Shown here piece after piece: positions 9,112-16,139 of a stretch of DNA of 64,000 bases. The DNA comes from a virus, in the IMG/VR virus record IMGVR_UViG_3300036766_000686, positions 27,711 through 91,710 of that record, one strand, 5' to 3'. Made by a program: the position numbers and the translations under genes. Numbering within the stretch: position 1 is the stretch's first letter; every line of letters starts with the position of its first letter. The notes beneath the pieces were generated by a model. That model did no database searches. It was given only the letters and a program-made list of their open reading frames with translations, and had not been told where the DNA came from.

Positions 9112-9916
9112 AATAACCCTCCGCAATCACGGCAAACGCCTTCCCGCACCTACGCGCCTCGTAAGCTGTAGACATATAAAGTCTAAGCGTTGTAAACCTC
9201 GCCTCCGCAATACGACAACGAAACGGGGGAACACAGTTGTTTAAGCGCTCAGCAATCTCGACACGCCAACGTCTTACCCCGATTATTCTTGTCATCGCCC
9301 CACCCTTCCAATCCTCGAACGTGCAAACAACGCGCGGGGTATGTTCAAGTCTTAGGACTTCACGAGGACGGGTGTCTATGCGATACAGCGACCCTTCGAT
9401 CGCCGCAACATATCTCTCCTCGCCCTTCTCCCCCAACACGTATGCCGCGGGGTGCGCAAGTTCAAGGCCGCTTAGGAAATGCTGGAATAGCTTTTCACCA
9501 CGCCTCTCCATGCGCTCTCGGGCAAAGCGCTCCATCATTTTCGAGCGTCCTCTATCCAATGTCGCCCTCGTCCGCTCCGCGTTTATTCTATCCACCCGCT
9601 CCTCATTCAACGGTCCGACAACGCCTTGCTTCCTCAAGCGCTCGACCCTACGCATCCAACTTTTTATCTGCCCTATCTCCCGCCTTCTGCTTACGAACCT
9701 CTCCGTTTCTATCTCGTTTAGTTTGCAATAAGTTCGGAAGCGTTCACATGCTGTCCGAAACTCACACCTTCCGACGTTGTTTCCTCGCGAAGGCAACCCG
9801 TGTATCGTGTTACGCTTGATGCCTTCGCACCTTTCCGCTCCGATGGCGAACGCGCCGAAGCATCGAGGAACCACGCGTGCGGATATTAACTTGTGTTTAC
9901 TTTTCTTATACTTCAC
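9101..9916 (-). CDS. Conserved-looking basic protein upstream of dnaE, function unknown
   Basis: 271 residues, strongly arginine-rich, with a central helical segment (R-R-R-E-I-G-Q-I-K-S-W) and several scattered cysteines. No motif I recognise. It overlaps the polymerase start by 11 bases and the gene before it by 11 bases, so it is co-translated with replication genes. A basic, helical protein here might be a nucleic-acid-binding replication accessory protein, but the sequence does not prove it. Confidence 0.6.
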   Translation of the reverse strand: MKYKKSKHKLISARVVPRCFGAFAIGAERCEGIKRNTIHGLPSRGNNVGRCEFRTACERFRTYCKLNEIETERFVSRRREIGQIKSWMRRVERLRKQGVVGPLNEERVDRINAERTRATLDRGRSKMMERFARERMERRGEKLFQHFLSGLELAHPAAYVLGEKGEERYVAAIEGSLYRIDTRPREVLRLEHTPRVVCTFEDWKGGAMTRIIGVRRWRVEIAERLNNCVPPFRCRIAEARFTTLRLYMSTAYEARRCGKAFAVIAEGYYGR

Positions 9917-10484
9917 GTTTCCCGTACCCGAGGGGGTCGCGCCACCCGGGCGCCATCACGTCGGACTTGGTTCGCTCTCGAACCCACTCCTCTGTGTTTC
10001 TCTGTAATACTCCAATCAATTCTCGTTTAGTCACTCCCCATTCCTTCTCCAAATAATCGACAAGTCTTTTAATAAATCTATTCTCCTGCTCTCCTACCCC
10101 ACCGCATACTTCAACCGACTTCACAAGCGTCCTTAAGTTCAAAGCGTTTTCCCCCTCTACCCTAAACACTTCCTTCCACCACTCCCTCCACTTAGCTATC
10201 AGCGCCATGTCCGCATTCGTCCGCTTTTTATCTCGCAACATTTTCGCCATCGAATACGGTGTTTCCCCTTCCAACTCTTGAGGGAATAGGGGAGCTTGTT
10301 GAGACCTGAGCCCGCCCCGTTCTATGTCGTCCTCGACGACCCTAAGCCACTTCGTCCTTCCTTCTTCCGTCTGCAAAGTTATCTTCCATAGTTCGCTCAA
10401 GGTCTTTGGCGGTACGCCTACACTCGATAAGGCGCCCTCGCAGTTTGTTGACCCGTTCGCTGCCCTTCCTTCGCTCTCCATCAT
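9906..10484 (-). CDS. Unknown protein of the replication operon
   Basis: 192 residues from the ATG at 10484. That start overlaps the initiator-like gene by 143 bases, which is long, so the true start may lie further in; the region from about residue 75 on (M-A-K-M-L-R-D-K) is the more protein-like part. Helical, Trp- and Glu-rich, no recognised motif. It sits between the initiator-like gene and the polymerase, where helicase loaders or primase-associated proteins often occur, but I see no AAA+ or primase signature. Confidence 0.5.
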   Translation of the reverse strand: MMESEGRAANGSTNCEGALSSVGVPPKTLSELWKITLQTEEGRTKWLRVVEDDIERGGLRSQQAPLFPQELEGETPYSMAKMLRDKKRTNADMALIAKWREWWKEVFRVEGENALNLRTLVKSVEVCGGVGEQENRFIKRLVDYLEKEWGVTKRELIGVLQRNTEEWVRERTKSDVMAPGWRDPLGYGKREV

Positions 10485-11871
10485 CTATTGCCTCCAGTTC
10501 CTTTAGGATTGCTTGTTGCTCTAGGTTTATCTCGCCTATTCTACCTTGAGCCTTCGAACGTTCCTGCATCCGCTTCCCCCTGAGCCACCAGCGGTTCAGG
10601 TTCTTTTCAAACATCTGGATAGGGTGCCCTGCTTTCCTAAGCCATTCATCGTCCCGCGTTGACCAATACCCGAACGCTGCCCACGTTACAACGTCGTAGG
10701 CGCTTATCCCTTCGTCCTTCGCTACCATCGACGCCCACTTGGGAATCGAGGACAAAGTTCGCTCGTGAGAAGGAACCAACGAGTAGCGTCCCGCCTCTGC
10801 TTTTTTCATGCCTTCATCAATCGCGCCTACAACCTCATCAATCGAAATCGTGCCGTTCCTGCGCTTGAAGGCACAAGCAGGCTCAAGGATTCGCGCAGAA
10901 GCTACGGCGTGTATAGACGGGAAAGGTTGGGGGGTGTTGTTGTGGGACTCAGCATACGCAAACACGACCTCGGGGGTAATGCCCGCTTCCAAGCAACTCA
11001 CTCCGATCTTGAAACAAGCATCCCTCCAAGTCCCCGTGCCCTTGAGGAACTTCTCCCCAGTGCGCTTCCCGCGTATCGCAACGTAAAGCCGGAACACTTC
11101 GTCCTCGAGGACTTTCCTCACCCGAGACGTTTCCTCGGCCTCGCTCACCCCGCTCGCCTGCAGTTGCGCAAGCAACGAGGCGCGCCCTGCTGTGTCGAGT
11201 CCGAAAAGTTCGGAGCAGGCGGGAGCGAAGTTTTCGACGACCCTGACCAGCTTGCCTTCCCTGCTGGCGTTGCGCTTTGCTGTGCCCGTTCCTTGGGTTC
11301 GCTTGGTAGCTCGCGGTTGAGGTTTGTCAAACTCGCTTACGCTCGTTTGTATGTTCGCTTTTGAATTTAGATTCTTAACTCTTAAATTCTTAACTCTTAA
11401 ATTCTTAACTCTTAAATTCTCTTTACTTGCTAACGCAAGTAAGGGGGGCGCGTGACGGTCTGTGACGGCATCGTCACACTTCGTCACATGACCCTCCTCG
11501 CCTTGCTCTTTGTGACGGCCTGTGACGGCATCGTCACACTTCGTCACACCGTTCACCACTGGGGTTCGTTTTGTGCGCCATCGTTGCGTTCGTTCCGCTC
11601 CAGACAGGGGCGGCGGTTCAACTTTCAAAGCTCGTGTCCTCGAGGTTAACAATTCGCCCAGTTCGATGCACTCCTTCAACCCTATCTCCACAATTTCTTT
11701 CGGTAAGCTCGTGAAATATTCCACCACTTCGTTCAGGCTTTTATTCTCAATATTCGCGTGATTTTTTGCTGTTTTGATTAACGTGGCTATCAATGCTTGG
11801 GCTTCCCAACTCAGTAAAATATTCCCCGCCGCCTCGTCTTTGAGGCGAACGTGTTGAGGAGCGTCACTCAT
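10342..11871 (-). CDS. Replication initiator-like protein carrying a putative origin in its gene
   Basis: 509 residues. The first 90 residues look like a winged-helix or HTH module ending in a basic S-G-A-E-R-T-Q-R-W-R-T-K-R segment. Residues about 105-185 are a low-complexity linker whose repeated N-L-R-V-K and V-T-K-C-D-D-A-V-T units are the translation of tandem and inverted DNA repeats. A helical C-terminal half follows with long charged helices (E-I-N-L-E-Q-Q-A-I-L-K-E-L-E). Phage initiators such as lambda O have the same plan: DNA-binding N-terminus, an origin encoded in a flexible linker, and a helicase-recruiting C-terminus. The assignment rests on this architecture and on the replication context, not on a clear family motif. 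GAGG lies about 8 bases before the ATG. Confidence 0.55.
   Translation of the reverse strand: MSDAPQHVRLKDEAAGNILLSWEAQALIATLIKTAKNHANIENKSLNEVVEYFTSLPKEIVEIGLKECIELGELLTSRTRALKVEPPPLSGAERTQRWRTKRTPVVNGVTKCDDAVTGRHKEQGEEGHVTKCDDAVTDRHAPPLLALASKENLRVKNLRVKNLRVKNLNSKANIQTSVSEFDKPQPRATKRTQGTGTAKRNASREGKLVRVVENFAPACSELFGLDTAGRASLLAQLQASGVSEAEETSRVRKVLEDEVFRLYVAIRGKRTGEKFLKGTGTWRDACFKIGVSCLEAGITPEVVFAYAESHNNTPQPFPSIHAVASARILEPACAFKRRNGTISIDEVVGAIDEGMKKAEAGRYSLVPSHERTLSSIPKWASMVAKDEGISAYDVVTWAAFGYWSTRDDEWLRKAGHPIQMFEKNLNRWWLRGKRMQERSKAQGRIGEINLEQQAILKELEAIDDGERRKGSERVNKLRGRLIECRRTAKDLERTMEDNFADGRRKDEVA
11371..11548 (-). other. Putative replication origin: AT-rich iterons, hairpin and GTCACA palindromes
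   Basis: Three exact 15-bp copies of ATTCTTAACTCTTAA lie at 11371-11415, followed by an 8-bp inverted repeat TTACTTGC/GCAAGTAA at 11423-11442. Next come two 38-bp near-identical blocks at 11451-11488 and 11511-11548, spaced exactly 60 bp. Each contains the palindrome TGTGACG-GCAT-CGTCACA plus further half-sites, giving about eight TGACG/CGTCA half-sites in 98 bp. Iterons next to an AT-rich unwinding element inside the initiator gene are the known layout of lambda-type origins. Function is inferred. Confidence 0.6.
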
Positions 11872-11895
11872 GGAGCGACCTCACAGAAAAGGGTG

Positions 11896-12014
11896 GCCTC
11901 CCTCTCCGATAGGGTATTTAGTTGCGCGATTAGGGGGGGGCGAAACCACGCAACATGGACGGGGACAAGCAATAAACCCCGACTATATGCGCCCGATCTT
12001 GGGGAGAGGGAGGC
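11896..12014 (-). ncRNA. Candidate structured leader RNA upstream of the initiator gene
   Basis: The 226-base gap between the helicase stop and the initiator start holds nested inverted repeats. A perfect 12-bp outer helix pairs 12003-12014 with 11896-11907 (GCCTCCCTCTCC/GGAGAGGGAGGC). Inside are two hairpins, 11977-11981 with 11960-11964 (CGGGG/CCCCG) and 11949-11954 with 11921-11926 (GTTGCG/CGCAAC), giving a possible three-way junction. The outer helix ends about 24 bases before the initiator ATG. The rest of the gap (12015-12097) is AT-rich, with a tandem GATTTATTC. No known riboswitch class is recognised. Confidence 0.4.
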
Positions 12015-12097
12015 ATAAAAACTTTCGCAAAGTTTCGTCATAGGTGCTTGTGAACGCTAAGAATAAATCGAATAAATCAAAAAGTAAATAAAAATCG

Positions 12098-13537
12098 TTA
12101 CCCGTCCACCACGCTCACCTTGAACGCTCGTTCTTTTCGATACACGCCCATCCTACTCCTCGAGTGCTCCGCGAAATAGGGATGGGTTAAATCAACGAAA
12201 TCCACAATAAAAGCACGCTGCTTCCCTGCGTGAGGAGTCAAGCATCGTAACCTTTGGTAAGTCCTCTTGATATCTGACCCGCCTTCTGCAATCACCACCG
12301 CGTCAATCTCGGGAATGTCCACTCCCTCGTCGAAAATCGTCCCAACTAACACGAGTATATCCCCATTCTTGAATCGTGATACCTCACGTTCCCGGTCCTC
12401 GGTCTTGGTTTCGCCGGTCAAACAAGCGTACCGAACTCCTAACTTGTCGAGACGATCGCACAACTCCACAACTTGTTCCAGCCTGCTCGATATCACAACA
12501 ACGCGCAGCCCTTCCTTTGACATACGGAAAGCCTCTGCGGCTATCTTGTCGTTTCGGTAATCGTTGAGGATGATTGCGTCCTTGTGAAGTTTCTGGGACC
12601 AACGACGGCGCCCAAGGTCGGGCTTCCGAATGACGTGCAAAGATACCTCGGGGCGGACCAAATAGTTTTGATCGATCAAGTCGCTCATAGGAACATCGAT
12701 CAAGATGTCCCCGGTACAAGCGTGAAGCCAGATCACGCCAAGTTCCGTTTCGCGTTCGTTGTCGAAAAACACAGTTGCCGAAAGCCCGAGTTTGTAAGGA
12801 GCGTCGGAATCGAGTAGAGCCTGCCTCCACGTTTCACTTTTCAAGTGGTGAATCTCGTCCGCTATCACGAGGTCGGTTCGTTGCAGGAGTTCAAAGTACT
12901 TTTCAAACGTTCGCCCACGGGCCGAGGACAGGGTTTGAAACGACGCCACGTTAATGTCCCGCTCGTTCCATTCCCCATCTCCCATTACGCCAACGTCAAC
13001 CTTCAACGCTTTTTCCAGCGCTTGTCGAGTTTGATGGAGCAGGAAAGTTGCGGGGACGAGAAATAGAGTCCTCACGCCCAGCCGGGCAATGATTGCGGCA
13101 GCGGTGCGGGTCTTGCCCGCCCGAGGAGGCATCTTGACGATGCCCCTCCCGATCGTTCCCAAAGCCCCCTGCGGTGTCGTGGCGCACGTAAGCGCCTCGC
13201 ACTGATAGGGTCGGAGCCCGTCAACGGGCGCGAGACGAAGGAAGGACGCGGGAAAGCGCCGACAGTCCTCGAAATCAAACTCCGTGCCTTGCTCTCTCAG
13301 CGTTGCCATGACGTCGTTAGCCATGCCAGCGGGGAACCTGAGACTGCCATCAGGTAACGCCTTTGCAAGTCTCACCCTACCGTCCCACGTGTGCGCAACA
13401 AAGCGAGGAGAGAAACGCCGCCCCGCCATCAAGTAGGAAGTCCTTTGGGAGATTGCCTTGAGGACTGCCGTGGGGGCTCCGTACAACCTCCCGTGTCGAT
13501 TATCTAAGGTCAGCCTCACTCCTACATTATCGCACAA
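12098..13537 (-). CDS. SF2 DNA/RNA helicase, UvsW-like
   Basis: 479 residues. A small N-terminal region (about 1-110) precedes the helicase core, as in T4 UvsW. Motif I is K-M-P-P-R-A-G-K-T near residue 145, motif II is a D-E-I-H box (A-D-E-I-H-H), motif III is L-S-A-T, and the second RecA domain carries V-I-S-S-R, L-T-G-E and motif VI Q-R-L-R-C. UvsW-type helicases remodel recombination intermediates and R-loops and help switch between replication modes. The frame opens at a TTG (13537); a GTG at 13519 is an alternative start. The gene precedes the initiator region in transcription order. Confidence 0.88.
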   Translation of the reverse strand: MCDNVGVRLTLDNRHGRLYGAPTAVLKAISQRTSYLMAGRRFSPRFVAHTWDGRVRLAKALPDGSLRFPAGMANDVMATLREQGTEFDFEDCRRFPASFLRLAPVDGLRPYQCEALTCATTPQGALGTIGRGIVKMPPRAGKTRTAAAIIARLGVRTLFLVPATFLLHQTRQALEKALKVDVGVMGDGEWNERDINVASFQTLSSARGRTFEKYFELLQRTDLVIADEIHHLKSETWRQALLDSDAPYKLGLSATVFFDNERETELGVIWLHACTGDILIDVPMSDLIDQNYLVRPEVSLHVIRKPDLGRRRWSQKLHKDAIILNDYRNDKIAAEAFRMSKEGLRVVVISSRLEQVVELCDRLDKLGVRYACLTGETKTEDREREVSRFKNGDILVLVGTIFDEGVDIPEIDAVVIAEGGSDIKRTYQRLRCLTPHAGKQRAFIVDFVDLTHPYFAEHSRSRMGVYRKERAFKVSVVDG

Positions 13538-13666
13538 GGCGGGGGCGGGGTAAATGAGAAAAGCGCCTCACCCCCCCCCCGCCTCCCCAGAGTTTCCAGA
13601 AGGCGTTTTGTTGTCGGGGGCACAGAATCGTAGCTCCCCGGAGGTGAAAGTCGGAAATAGAGGGTG

Positions 13667-14143
13667 CTATGGCGGGGCGTTTAGGGTGCGCGAGCCCAAC
13701 CAAGTCACCGTTACGACCTCGTCCAACTGCTTTGCCGTTTTTCTCAATTCTTCGAGCGCTCGGTCAATACGTTTCGGGTCTGCGGACTCGACCGCGTCTT
13801 GAGCATCCAGCCGGGCCTTGTCGAGTGCCAGCCACGCATCATTGAGCGTTGCACAGTCTGCCCGCAGTTTGCGCAACGTCACGTCCGCGTCCGCGTCCTT
13901 GTCCACTACCCCCCTCGCCTGCAGCTCCCGCTCCCTCACGTCACACGCCGCCCGCGTTGCCTCAATCGACGGGACGAGGACTGTCTGGATTACGTGCAAG
14001 AGGGAATGGATTGTGGAGATAGAGGATGCAAACTGAGAGGGCGAGCAAGCCGCCAAAAGCCCCACGGCAAGGAAAGGTATGGCAAGCCGGGCGATCAAGC
14101 ACTCGAACAGACTGGTCAGGATTTTTCTTGCTTTGTTTTGCAT
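13667..14143 (-). CDS. Small lipoprotein of the lysis region, possible outer spanin
   Basis: 158 residues with a basic N-terminus, a hydrophobic stretch (A-I-P-F-L-A-V-G-L-L) and a lipobox L-A-A-C at about residues 30-33, so export and lipid attachment are predicted. The mature part is helical and charged, with coiled-coil character around residues 65-145. A lipoprotein immediately after holin- and endolysin-like genes is typical of outer-membrane spanins in phages of Gram-negative hosts, although known o-spanins are often shorter. A GAGGAGG site lies just upstream of the ATG. The 129 bases after its stop (13538-13666) hold no gene, only a C-rich homopolymer near 13571-13581. Confidence 0.65.
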   Translation of the reverse strand: MQNKARKILTSLFECLIARLAIPFLAVGLLAACSPSQFASSISTIHSLLHVIQTVLVPSIEATRAACDVRERELQARGVVDKDADADVTLRKLRADCATLNDAWLALDKARLDAQDAVESADPKRIDRALEELRKTAKQLDEVVTVTWLGSRTLNAPP

Positions 14144-14176
14144 CCTCGTCCTCCTCGGTTTTCTTACACGCGGTAG

Positions 14177-14199
14177 CGGGTGCAGGAATCGAACCTGCC
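14177..14199 (-). other. Orphan tRNA-like T-arm and acceptor 3' strand
   Basis: Just downstream of the intact tRNA is GCAGG-TTCGATT-CCTGC followed by ACCCGCT-A, a perfect T-stem and T-loop plus a 3' acceptor strand. No matching anticodon or D-arm precedes it, because the intact tRNA ends 13 bases before. It looks like the remaining 3' part of a second, disrupted tRNA gene. Confidence 0.5.
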
Positions 14200-14203
14200 A
14201 TCC

Positions 14204-14884
14204 TCATGAAGTTGCAGGGAGAGAAATCGAATCTCTAACCTCGTGGGTATGAGCCACGCGCGCTGCCTTTGCGCCACCCTGCACAAGTTTTTCCAACTCA
14301 ATTAATCCATGATCTAGTTCCCAATGATGATTAGGACACAAAGTAACCAGATTTTCAATGGCATTCACAGCCTCAATTTTTGTTGCCCCGGAAAATTTGG
14401 CGATAGCGCGAACATGACAAATTTCTACGTGCCGATCGTACCCACAGACGAAGCACACACGCTGCCGTTTCGATCCTAAATAAATATGTCTTGCGTGGTT
14501 TTGAATGGAGGAACGCGAGGACTGATAACCTTTGCAACGATCACGATGCTCTTCCAACTTATACCCCTTTATTTTTTCACGTTGATGGCAATCTTTGCAG
14601 GCTCGCAGCCTCAACCCTTCTGGAATAATTTTCCCGCAGCGTTTGCATTTACGAGGAGATTTATCGCGCTTGCGTTCTTTATTGGTCGTTATCGCCGCGC
14701 AGGATCTTGAACAGTATTTCCGCTTACGCGTGTCAGCTATTTTACTTTTACCTTTTACCGAAATAGTTTTGCCGCAATTTTGGCATATCCGGGGAGAAGA
14801 ATAATAGCGACTTAAAGCGGCTTGCCGACTTATTATCGCTGTCGCCCGTCCACCAAAACTTTGAGGACTAATTGGATCGTTCAT
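14204..14884 (-). CDS. HNH homing endonuclease with zinc fingers, running into a tRNA gene
   Basis: 226 residues. The N-terminal half has two zinc-finger-like units (C-Q-N-C-G-K with R-S-C, and C-K-R-C-G-K with C-K-D-C-H). The C-terminal half is an HNH nuclease: C-F-V-C-G-Y, then E-I-C-H-V-R-A-I, then N-L-V-T-L-C-P-N-H-H. Such proteins are mobile free-standing homing endonucleases. The last 26 residues are the translation of the tRNA gene in one frame, so the original stop may have been lost or the ORF ends inside the tRNA by chance. It separates the holin-like gene from the lipoprotein gene. In the 74-base gap before it, a 7-bp inverted repeat GCGGGTA/TACCCGC lies at 14947-14953 and 14897-14903. 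Confidence 0.82.
   Translation of the reverse strand: MNDPISPQSFGGRATAIISRQAALSRYYSSPRICQNCGKTISVKGKSKIADTRKRKYCSRSCAAITTNKERKRDKSPRKCKRCGKIIPEGLRLRACKDCHQREKIKGYKLEEHRDRCKGYQSSRSSIQNHARHIYLGSKRQRVCFVCGYDRHVEICHVRAIAKFSGATKIEAVNAIENLVTLCPNHHWELDHGLIELEKLVQGGAKAARVAHTHEVRDSISLPATS
14212..14283 (-). tRNA. tRNA with CAT anticodon (Met or lysidine Ile)
   Basis: A complete cloverleaf can be drawn. The acceptor TGCAGGG pairs with CCCTGCA over 7 bp. The D-arm is GCGC/GCGC with loop AAAGGCA, the anticodon arm CGTGG/CCACG with loop CTCATAC, the variable loop AGGTT, and the T-arm AGAGA/TCTCT with loop TTCGATT; the discriminator is A. The anticodon is CAT. The paired first acceptor position argues against an initiator tRNA. 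CCA is not encoded. The gene overlaps the 3' end of the HNH endonuclease ORF. Confidence 0.93.
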
Positions 14885-14958
14885 CCTCTCAGTTTAGCGG
14901 GTAAGCGTTACGAAATCAACAAACCTATGCGTGCCTCCAGTACACCTACCCGCAACAA

Positions 14959-15444
14959 CTACCCTCCACACGTTCGAGTGAAGCAAGGCTCCATGTTCTG
15001 CCTCAACCTCCACTCGTTTATTCTCAATATGCGATCGTATTCGGATGAGCGAGTCACGGCGTCCCGAATCGGATCCGTCACCCGGTGAGCCTCGCGGCTC
15101 GCTCGATCCTGAATTATGTCCATTCGAATTTGCTGTACCGAATCCTTAATTTCGGTAACGGCTTTTTCGTGAACGTCGAGGCGCTTCTTAATTTCGACGT
15201 GTTCCTGAGTATTCGTGTCCTTCAACGTCTTGACCTCTTGTGGTTCGGCACCTTCGGGGAACTGAAACGCCCCGCCCGCCGCCTGCAGTAACGCCGCTCC
15301 CCACCCGCCACCGCCCACCAATACGATAATCCCCGCAACGACGATCCACTTGATCCTTACGGTCAGCGTTGACGGGCCTATGGAGATTGGCGGATCAGTA
15401 TTTCCCATGTATACCATCTTACCAAGTTTGTAGGTTTCTGTCAC
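14959..15444 (-). CDS. Single-TM membrane protein, holin- or inner-spanin-like
   Basis: The frame is open from 15510, but 15444 (GTG) is the first start that does not overlap the endolysin stop; ATGs at 15417 and 15408 are alternatives. One strong transmembrane segment (W-I-V-V-A-G-I-I-V-L-V-G-G-G) lies about 30 residues in. It is followed by a long charged, coiled-coil-prone region (E-I-K-K-R-L-D-V-H-E-K-A-V-T-E-I) and a Cys-containing C-terminus. It follows the endolysin and precedes a lipoprotein. One TM plus a coiled coil fits an inner spanin or an atypical pinholin; these cannot be told apart by sequence alone. Confidence 0.6.
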   Translation of the reverse strand: MTETYKLGKMVYMGNTDPPISIGPSTLTVRIKWIVVAGIIVLVGGGGWGAALLQAAGGAFQFPEGAEPQEVKTLKDTNTQEHVEIKKRLDVHEKAVTEIKDSVQQIRMDIIQDRASREAHRVTDPIRDAVTRSSEYDRILRINEWRLRQNMEPCFTRTCGG

Positions 15445-15446
15445 CT

Positions 15447-16130
15447 TCAAACCCCCGTCGCCCACTGAAAGTGCATGGGGTCGGGGTTGCTGTGAAACTT
15501 CGCGCCCCACGTAAATCCAGCCGCCTCGAAAATCTGCACCACACCCGGGTGAATCCTGCTCGGGTGCCCCGGAGGATTTTCGCTCCAGTTTACATCACAC
15601 GCGATTGCCCACGAGTGCAGGGAAAGAGGTTTGCTCGGGTCGTTCATCTTGTGCCGCGGCGCCCACACCGCGAACTGTCGGACCTCGCTCGACAGCCCTT
15701 GCCTTTGCACCTGTTCGAACACTTCGAAAAATACGTCCGCGAGTTTCTTGTGGACGATTTCCTTGCCGACAACAGGGAGGAAAATAGCGACCGTGTTGTC
15801 CTCACTCCACCCGTTTGTGATCTTGATCCTCCCACCCTCCGCGTTCACGTATTGAATTTGCCCAAACACGCGCGCCACGTTGTCGAGCCCATGAGGAATC
15901 TCGACCACAGAGGCGATTGGATGCGGGACGGCAACATCTCGCGCAATCGCGCCCAACGTCACCTCGTCCACTGTCCCTGTAACAAACCTTTGCCGCTGGT
16001 ACTCTCGTACCGCGCTCTCCGTGATGCGTCCATACTCTCGATCCATGCGCCCGTGATAGTACCCGAGCTTGCCCAAGTCCTCTTGTAACTTGCCGACCTC
16101 CGGCCCTTTGTCTCCAATGTGAAGTTCCAT
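15447..16130 (-). CDS. Endolysin: peptidoglycan-binding domain plus M15-type peptidase
   Basis: 227 residues. Residues 1-65 match a PG_binding_1 three-helix repeat (G-x-E-V-x-x-L-Q-x-x-L and T-x-x-A-V-R-E-Y-Q). The C-terminal part, about 130-225, carries the VanY/M15 zinc peptidase pattern: S-L-H-S-W-A-I-A-C-D-V-N with His and Asp ligands and D-P-M-H-F-Q-W with the third zinc His. It would cleave D-Ala-containing peptide cross-links during host lysis. It has no signal peptide, so it needs a holin for release. GGAGAG lies before the ATG. The fold assignment is solid. Confidence 0.88.
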   Translation of the reverse strand: MELHIGDKGPEVGKLQEDLGKLGYYHGRMDREYGRITESAVREYQRQRFVTGTVDEVTLGAIARDVAVPHPIASVVEIPHGLDNVARVFGQIQYVNAEGGRIKITNGWSEDNTVAIFLPVVGKEIVHKKLADVFFEVFEQVQRQGLSSEVRQFAVWAPRHKMNDPSKPLSLHSWAIACDVNWSENPPGHPSRIHPGVVQIFEAAGFTWGAKFHSNPDPMHFQWATGV

Positions 16131-16139
16131 TTTGCTCTC

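Noticed and set aside
11371-11548. CRISPR-like array from the short repeats
   Set aside because: Repeats are 15 bp and directly adjacent with no spacers, the second set is a pair of palindromes, and no cas genes are near.
14897-14953. Second tRNA between the holin-like and HNH genes
   Set aside because: The 7-bp GCGGGTA/TACCCGC pairing encloses only 43 bases, with no T-loop or anticodon arm; it is kept only as an inverted repeat.
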